Part shown: piece by piece, positions 59,385-64,000 of the stretch
Position numbering within the stretch: the first letter of the stretch is position 1
Layout of the letters: each line of letters starts with the position of its first letter
Assembly: GCA_910589025.1 (NCBI GenBank)
Contig: CAJURM010000006.1
Coordinates: 1-64,000 of the forward strand
Direction: 5' to 3'
Length of the DNA: 64,000 nucleotides
Origin: an uncultured Odoribacter sp.
GTDB taxonomy: Bacteria > Bacteroidota > Bacteroidia > Bacteroidales > Marinifilaceae
Position numbers and translations under genes: made by a program
The notes under the pieces: model-generated
The model's input: the letters and a program-made list of their open reading frames with translations, nothing else
Databases searched by the model: none
What the model was told of the DNA's origin: nothing

Positions 59385-59798
59385 TTATACTGCTACATTT
59401 GACAATTCCAAACCAACCTTCCGGATTTCATCCAGAATCAATTTCTCCCTTTCCGGAGAAGGTTTTTTAGTCCCGTTAATATACTGTGCCAATAAACTCT
59501 GTTTCATTCCTAACCGACGGGCAATGGCCGAAGCATTCAGTTCCGGATGGGTCAGAAACAAACGACTGATCCCCTGAGGTTCGGGCTGGTCATAGGTAAA
59601 ACTCTCGAAAGATATGTCTTCATCTATGCTTTCCCACCGGATCCCTAAGCGATTAATCCGGTAATCATTACGTTCTTCCTCTGTTGCATTCTTTAAGCGC
59701 GGATACCACAAAAAAGACTGCCAGAAGACTTTTCCGTCCCCAGTCTGAATGAAAATCTTTTCATCCTCAAACCATAGTTTTTTAATTGTCATATCCAT
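59385..59798 (-). CDS. DUF2442 protein with C-terminal HTH (antitoxin-like)
   Basis: The 137-residue protein begins with a DUF2442 beta-module (IKKLWFEDEKIFIQTGDGKVFWQSFLWYPRLKNATEEERNDYRINRLGIRWESIDEDISFESF) and ends with a HTH segment (NASAIARRLGMKQSLLAQYINGTKKPSPEREKLILDEIRKVG). DUF2442 proteins occur next to DUF4160 proteins in putative type II toxin-antitoxin modules; the DNA-binding tail makes it the antitoxin/repressor candidate. It is 9 bp after the DUF4160 gene. Confidence 0.85.
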   Translation of the reverse strand: MDMTIKKLWFEDEKIFIQTGDGKVFWQSFLWYPRLKNATEEERNDYRINRLGIRWESIDEDISFESFTYDQPEPQGISRLFLTHPELNASAIARRLGMKQSLLAQYINGTKKPSPEREKLILDEIRKVGLELSNVAV

Positions 59799-59807
59799 CG
59801 TCGTTAT

Positions 59808-60047
59808 TTATTTAGAACCGAACACTTTCATCCAGCTTTCCCGGAAATTCTCCAGATTTTCTTCCAGAATACTTTCAGCCAGTTTCAGATCCTTTGGTTT
59901 TAAACCGTTATTTTCAATTAATCGTATTTCATTTTCAATTTCAAACTTTGCTATGCCATCGCTACTTTCAACATGTATATGCATCGGCTTATGGTCACGT
60001 GTATAAAAATAGAATCTTAGTCCAAATAAAATCAACAGGGTTGGCAT
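59808..60047 (-). CDS. DUF4160 protein (toxin-like)
   Basis: The 79-residue protein has the DUF4160 signature (GLRFYFYTRDHKPMHIHVESSDGIAKFEIE, then LKPKDLKLAESILEENLENFRESWMKVF). DUF4160/DUF2442 pairs are commonly predicted as toxin-antitoxin modules, but the activity is unproven. It is the first gene of an autonomous unit with its own promoter/operator inside the phage late region, i.e. a moron-type insertion. Confidence 0.88.
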   Translation of the reverse strand: MPTLLILFGLRFYFYTRDHKPMHIHVESSDGIAKFEIENEIRLIENNGLKPKDLKLAESILEENLENFRESWMKVFGSK

Positions 60048-60070
60048 AATTTTATCCTTTTAAGTACATA

Positions 60071-60102
60071 CAAATATAGGTTATAAAATTATAACCCGCA
60101 AA
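60071..60102 (-). promoter_or_regulatory. Promoter with embedded palindromic operator for the DUF4160/DUF2442 unit
   Basis: The minus strand reads TTTG (60099-60102), a 20-nt spacer, then TATATTTG (60071-60078): an exact Bacteroidetes promoter. The spacer holds the inverted repeat GGTTATAA-AA-TTATAACC (60079-60096), filling almost the whole -33 to -7 interval. It lies 23 bp upstream of the DUF4160 start and is a strong candidate operator for the DUF2442-HTH protein. Confidence 0.8.
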
Positions 60103-60127
60103 TTTTATCAGAAAAAAATCCAAGAAT

Positions 60128-60658
60128 TTACAACGGCTTCCACGTCTTATGATTATTCGTCCACCTGCCGGGAAGGGCACGGCGGCGAGCGTAGTTCCGG
60201 GCATTACGCTCAGACTGCCGGACGGCATACATAAATCCCTTCATGGTTTTCGCCCCACCCATGATTTGGGAAAGTTCATCCATAACGACTTCAGCGGAAG
60301 CACTGGCATACTTTTCCTTCATGATTTCCTTTAGCCGCTGGAATTGTGCCCACCAATACCGGGAAAGCCATTCCTTGGGCTTACGCCGGGATTCAGTGCT
60401 TTGTCCATCATTCCCCCGGCGGAATTCCCGGCCAACGCCCATATCCACAAAACGGCCGTACAAATTGAACGACATGATTAGGTTGTAAACGTCATTCCCT
60501 TTATCGGAAACCCGTAAACGACCTTTCAACAGACTATTCCGCAAATGTTCCGCTTCAGCACCGAATCCCAACACGTCCATCCGCTGAAACAGTACTTTCA
60601 TCGTGATGTCGCTCCAGGCTGCGACCGATTCAGTAAAGTTACTGCCAGTCTGCCCCAT
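60128..60658 (-). CDS. Phage connector/tail-completion-like protein
   Basis: The 176-residue protein contains YNLIMSFNLYGRFVDMGVGREFRRGNDGQSTESRRKPKEWLSRYWWAQFQRLKEIM, a pattern like HK97 gp10-type neck proteins (the FVDxGVGREF block with a nearby RRKPKxWL), and a basic C-terminus (ARNYARRRALPGRWTNNHKTWKPL). It overlaps the next gene by 20 bp. The assignment is tentative. Confidence 0.65.
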   Translation of the reverse strand: MGQTGSNFTESVAAWSDITMKVLFQRMDVLGFGAEAEHLRNSLLKGRLRVSDKGNDVYNLIMSFNLYGRFVDMGVGREFRRGNDGQSTESRRKPKEWLSRYWWAQFQRLKEIMKEKYASASAEVVMDELSQIMGGAKTMKGFMYAVRQSERNARNYARRRALPGRWTNNHKTWKPL

Positions 60659-61124
60659 TATATTCCAGATTTAGGGGAATATCCACCGTAAACGTAAAGA
60701 AAAGTCCGGCGGTACCTCCCGCAAACTCTCCCGGGATCTCGTCGAAAGGGATGCTGTCGTCAGCTATGTAGGCAAGTGCTTCATAGCGTTCCCGGTCACG
60801 GATCAGCCGGGAAACAATCTTCTGGTAAATGCACCGCACTTCGTTCAGAATCCGTTCCCGACCTGTCATATCGGGCCATTTCGATAATTTACCCAACAGG
60901 AATACAACTACCGGCCGGTGTTCGAACCAGCCTCCGCCGTCTCCCTGGAAAATCATACCCTCCTGACTATCATCAAGGGCAAAGAAACGGTCGCAACGTT
61001 TACTGTTCTGAATCACTTCTTCCATTGCCTTCGGGTCAGACACCCGGCAGAACTCATATCCGGATGTAGCTATCAGACTTTGCTGTATCCCCCGGACATA
61101 ATCGGTAATATTAAATTCTCCCAT
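60639..61124 (-). CDS. Phage head-tail region protein of unknown function
   Basis: The 161-residue protein has the segments YVRGIQQSLIATSGYEFCRVSDPKAMEEVIQ, WFEHRPVVVFLLGKLSKWPDMTGRERILNEVRCIYQKIV and a C-terminal beta segment (AGGTAGLFFTFTVDIPLNLEY). Size and position are like a neck or tail terminator protein, but I do not recognise the family. Both ends overlap the neighbours' genes. Confidence 0.6.
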   Translation of the reverse strand: MGEFNITDYVRGIQQSLIATSGYEFCRVSDPKAMEEVIQNSKRCDRFFALDDSQEGMIFQGDGGGWFEHRPVVVFLLGKLSKWPDMTGRERILNEVRCIYQKIVSRLIRDRERYEALAYIADDSIPFDEIPGEFAGGTAGLFFTFTVDIPLNLEYNGADWQ

Positions 61125-61890
61125 GTTGTTCTAATCGCTCATTCATTTCTTTAATCCTGCACGCCTTTTCATCCATATCATAAAGCACCCGCCACATTTC
61201 CAGCCGGGCCACCTTTTTTTCTTTGGTGATATCGTGTTCCGTCACTAAATTGTACATAGCGTGAATGTTTTCCCGCAAAGACACTGGTTCGGCATCGTCC
61301 GAAGCCTCTCGGAACAATTCCGGACACTCCTTAGAGACAACGTTCATTACCGTCCCGAACCAAAGAAAAACAGTATAGCAAACATGCAAAGGTAAACGGA
61401 CAAAATCTTCCTGGCGGATGTTATCCGGATCCCAGGGACCGACTGGATACATTACGGCACATAATTTATCTAAGAAATGTCGGTCTTCCTTCGGATTCTT
61501 GAATTGGTTGTAGTAAACCATTGCCGATATGAACTGCCCGAAACAAGCGTCATACATCAGGGCATTCAACGCCTTCCGTCCGGCAAGCACCGGCAACGGA
61601 TTGAAATTTTCCCGGTATTCCAATAAAAATTCACATTCCTGGCAAAAATCCAGGATTTCACCCATCGACAGGGGAAAGGCTTTTTCTCCCTTTTTCCGGA
61701 ACCGGTAAACCGGATTCTCCCGGTCACCATAACGCCCCGGTAACATACGTAAACCCGACAAATATAGAAATGCCTTCGTCAAAAACACATTCCGGGTAAG
61801 CCCCTGTAAATACAGGGAAGATACGAATAGTAACTGACGTTCAGACAACTCTTCCCAGGAATGCGGTAAAATTAAGTTTACAGTTCTCAT
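61111..61890 (-). CDS. Phage structural-region protein of unknown function
   Basis: The 259-residue protein begins VNLILPHSWEELSERQLLFVSSLYLQGLTRNVFLTKAFLYLSGLRML and is mostly helical. It matches a protein type seen in this position in Bacteroidales prophages, but no function is known to me. Overlaps by 14 and 4 bp indicate tight translational coupling. Confidence 0.65.
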   Translation of the reverse strand: MRTVNLILPHSWEELSERQLLFVSSLYLQGLTRNVFLTKAFLYLSGLRMLPGRYGDRENPVYRFRKKGEKAFPLSMGEILDFCQECEFLLEYRENFNPLPVLAGRKALNALMYDACFGQFISAMVYYNQFKNPKEDRHFLDKLCAVMYPVGPWDPDNIRQEDFVRLPLHVCYTVFLWFGTVMNVVSKECPELFREASDDAEPVSLRENIHAMYNLVTEHDITKEKKVARLEMWRVLYDMDEKACRIKEMNERLEQHGRI

Positions 61891-62732
61891 ATTCCTCCCA
61901 TGATATAAATCGGTGAATCGGCTGAATTTTCGTAATTGTTTTGGTGACGTGTCCGATATTCTTTGCTATTTGCATAGGTCGGATAAGCTTCCGTCTTGTT
62001 ATCCATCAAACTTACCGCTTCATCACGGAAGGCATCGGCATCTTTAAGATTACCGATTACGTAATTGGCCAGGGCAAATTTCAGCATGTTCAGCACATCG
62101 GCATTTTCTCGAGTAACATCATTATCCCGCTGTTGCTCGATGAGTTCATCAATATATGCCCGGCTTACCCAACGTCCCAATACGCTATACATCTGAAGCG
62201 TCAGCATCGGTTTCAACTTCAGGAATTCTTCCCGGCTCCCGAACCAGCTACACAATCGTTTCAGTTCCCGGGCCGTCATTATCAGGCAATCCGACAAAAC
62301 CGAATATACTTTCGAACCTTTCCAGGCATCATGAAAAGCCGGGGTGTCCTCCAGGTAATCCAACAGCACTTCCGTTTCGTCATCCCGTTGCAATGCCGTT
62401 TCCTGAATCAAGCGATTCACCCGGTCACGGGAAGCAGGAGCCATATTTTGATTAGAAACGACCCCGAAGCCATTAGCATTCTGTACCAGGTCTAAAAAGG
62501 GGATAGCCCGATGATAAGCATCCAGACTGATTACTTTCCGGCATAAATCCAATATTTCCTGATACTGTTCCCGCTCCAGAGAGACATCTAATTCTTCGTA
62601 CAATACGCGCCCCAGGATTTCATTTTTCAACCAACGTTCAGCACTATCCCGGAAGGTCTCCATATCCCTCCAATCGGAAGCCGCCGCAGTCGGGATGTAT
62701 CTGATAAATTGTTCTTTATTTTGCAGTATCAT
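61887..62732 (-). CDS. Phage DUF6712-like structural protein
   Basis: The 281-residue protein has the opening LQNKEQFIRYIPTAAASDWRDMETFRDSAERWLKNEILGRVLYEEL and the mid part QEILDLCRKVISLDAYHRAIPFLDLVQNANGFGVVSNQNMAPASRDRVNRLIQETALQRDDETEVLLDYLE. These match the DUF6712 group of Bacteroidales phage proteins found with portal genes. It probably has a role in the head-tail connector. It overlaps the portal-like gene by 17 bp. Confidence 0.7.
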   Translation of the reverse strand: MILQNKEQFIRYIPTAAASDWRDMETFRDSAERWLKNEILGRVLYEELDVSLEREQYQEILDLCRKVISLDAYHRAIPFLDLVQNANGFGVVSNQNMAPASRDRVNRLIQETALQRDDETEVLLDYLEDTPAFHDAWKGSKVYSVLSDCLIMTARELKRLCSWFGSREEFLKLKPMLTLQMYSVLGRWVSRAYIDELIEQQRDNDVTRENADVLNMLKFALANYVIGNLKDADAFRDEAVSLMDNKTEAYPTYANSKEYRTRHQNNYENSADSPIYIMGGI

Positions 62733-64000
62733 CTTCTTCCTTCTTATTTTGTGAAACTTCCTTTGCGTCAGTTCCCTGATCCAATGTCGTCAGCATGATA
62801 TCGGGAATATCAAAACAAATATCCCAGCCATTCACATCAGCCACCAAAACCAGCGGTTCCAGTAAAAGGTCGCGGACCGGCTTTTCAATGGCTTGTTTCA
62901 TGGTAAACAGTTCCCGTTTATCGGAACCCGACTGGGAACCTTTGTTTTTGCCAGGTGTTGCCCCGTTCAGGTGGGGATGTACGCCCTGGGCATAACACAA
63001 GAAATTAGCGGCTTCTTCGGCATCTTCAATCCAGTCGCCTCCTTCTTTTTTCGTATCGATAATGTTGATCCGGACTAACCGGTGTTCCACCCTATTCGGA
63101 TCAATATAATAACCGGAAAACCATACTTTATCTCCACTTTCAAGACCGGAAAGAAATTCCTTGATATTCTGGATCTCCTTGTTCCGGCGTTCCTTTTGCT
63201 TTTCCGGATCGGTGATTTGTTCGCTTTGGAAGAGATACGTCCAGAATTCTTTATCAATTTCTACCTGGTAGCGGATCTTCATTCCGGACTTCATGTGTGC
63301 CTTTTTGACCTTCGGTACCATGACGCTCAAATCGTACCAACCGGAGCGCAAAGTTGACATCCAGTAGGCAAACGGATAATACTTATTGCCCGGTGTCGGA
63401 ATACGCACCAGAAAGGCAAACTTCCGGACATCTGTTTTCAACGTCCGCCCATCAGGTCCCGGCAACCGTCCCAAGCGAATCATCATGTCGCCCCAGGGAT
63501 CACGCATATCCAACAATTCGATGACCTCCGGATGTTCCGCGCTTTCCTGATCTTCCCAGTTGGCATACAATACATGTTCTATTCGACCGGTCGCCGGGTT
63601 ACAGGTTTCCAGACGGATATACATGGCTTCCTTATGCACAAGCTGTACTACCTTGTTGCCTTCCTTATCCAGAATCACTACAAATACAGCAAAGTTCCAG
63701 AACTTAATATCGGTAATCGCTTCCCACATTAGGGGGATTAACCGATTACGCTTAAAGAAGGTTGTGATTTCCTCTTCCTTTATGGGACTACCGTCTTTTC
63801 GGGTATAATTTACACCCCGGCCATAACAGGTCAGTATATTGAACAGCATGTTAGGACTCATAACATCGGAATTATACACTTTATCCCTAATTAGTTGCGG
63901 CAAATTATTGTCATAACCCCATTGTACATACCCCCGCGAAGAACCCTTTACCGTTATCGGCTGAGTGAGTTCTTTATCAAACAGATCTGCTGACGAAACT
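62716..64000 (-). CDS. Phage portal-like protein, 5' end outside window
   Basis: The frame is open to the window edge: the codons before the TTG at 63903 read DLFDKELTQPITVKG and RGYVQWGYDNNLPQLI, so the TTG is internal. The protein has portal-like features (VYNSDVMSPNMLFNILTCYGRGVNYTRKDG, LVHKEAMYIRLETCNPATGRIEHVLYANWE, EEAANFLCYAQGVHPHLNGATPGKNKGSQSGSDKRELFTMKQAIEKPVRDLLLEPL). The portal is the DNA entry/exit pore of the capsid. The C-terminal region is charged (KEVSQNKKEEDDTAK). Confidence 0.75.
   Translation of the reverse strand, partial: VSSADLFDKELTQPITVKGSSRGYVQWGYDNNLPQLIRDKVYNSDVMSPNMLFNILTCYGRGVNYTRKDGSPIKEEEITTFFKRNRLIPLMWEAITDIKFWNFAVFVVILDKEGNKVVQLVHKEAMYIRLETCNPATGRIEHVLYANWEDQESAEHPEVIELLDMRDPWGDMMIRLGRLPGPDGRTLKTDVRKFAFLVRIPTPGNKYYPFAYWMSTLRSGWYDLSVMVPKVKKAHMKSGMKIRYQVEIDKEFWTYLFQSEQITDPEKQKERRNKEIQNIKEFLSGLESGDKVWFSGYYIDPNRVEHRLVRINIIDTKKEGGDWIEDAEEAANFLCYAQGVHPHLNGATPGKNKGSQSGSDKRELFTMKQAIEKPVRDLLLEPLVLVADVNGWDICFDIPDIMLTTLDQGTDAKEVSQNKKEEDDTAK

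Larger units (their letters stand above)
44875..64000. mobile_element. Siphophage-type prophage integrated at tRNA-Pro (right end outside window)
   Basis: The left boundary is taken at the tRNA-Pro attachment site because the tyrosine integrase directly follows it and phage genes continue to the window edge. Visible modules are integrase, lysis-region genes, tail spike, baseplate-like protein, tape measure, chaperone-position genes, a toxin-antitoxin-like unit, connector proteins and a portal-like protein. Terminase, capsid, major tail protein, repressor and attR are not in the window. The long tape measure indicates a long-tailed phage. No disrupted structural gene is seen, so it may be intact. 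Confidence 0.9.

Overview
The window is a chromosomal segment from a Bacteroidales gut-type bacterium, most like the Odoribacter/Butyricimonas group. This placement is inference. It rests on TAnnTTTG-type -7 promoter boxes, many Bacteroidota-specific families (DUF3244, DUF1573, DUF1460, 6-bladed beta-propeller lipoproteins, TPR membrane regulators, COG3014/LpoB-like pair), Bacteroidetes-style tyrosine integrase and phage genes, and intergenic GTTGAA/TTCAAC word repeats.

Layout. 1-5 kb: the end of a secreted glycine-rich protein, then a two-gene secreted glycosidase operon (GH53 endo-galactanase and a GH5-like enzyme). 5.2-21.2 kb: one long leftward operon of eight genes that mixes ABC and RND export: ABC ATPase, ABC-2 permease fused to a degenerate M1 peptidase-like domain, TolC, periplasmic adaptor, RND pump, a small four-helix-bundle (S23-like) gene, an RND pump fused to an ABC ATPase, and a small ABC-2-like membrane protein. 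21.3-26 kb: recO-rdgB, a YefM/YoeB toxin-antitoxin pair, a winged-helix regulator with its membrane partner, and an AAA/DUF4143 ATPase with 32-bp tandem repeats at its promoter. 26-35.8 kb: a TPR membrane regulator followed by an AT-rich island of small secreted proteins (DUF3244, a twin CX3C lipoprotein, a six-cysteine peptide) with a TraB/TIKI-like lipoprotein, a thioredoxin-like lipoprotein, two beta-propeller lipoproteins, a DUF1573 protein and a carboxypeptidase-regulatory-domain protein, plus gene relics. 35.8-44.8 kb: relics of an MGMT-like gene and a nucleotidyltransferase partner gene, then housekeeping genes (rsgA, LpoB-like/COG3014, DUF1460 amidase, CYTH, pheS, vanZ-like, cyclophilin, FtsX-like permease, rbfA).

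44.9-64 kb: a siphophage-type prophage integrated at tRNA-Pro(CGG). Its integrase reads rightward beside the tRNA. All other phage genes read leftward: portal-like and connector genes, an autonomous DUF4160/DUF2442 toxin-antitoxin-like unit with its own operator and terminator, a structured non-coding segment, two small overlapping genes in the tail-chaperone position, tape measure, baseplate-like, S74 tail spike, holin and lysis-region genes. The prophage runs off the right edge, so attR, capsid, terminase and repressor are not visible.

Most unusual items: the 1,581-residue RND-ABC fusion in which a four-helix membrane segment splits the ABC domain between its A-loop and Walker A; the inverted GTTGAA arrays that bracket both the S23-like gene and the toxin-antitoxin pair like cassette ends; the structured element at 58894-59044 in the prophage; an H-type pseudoknot ahead of the twin-CX3C lipoprotein; and the operator-promoter overlap of the prophage DUF4160 unit.
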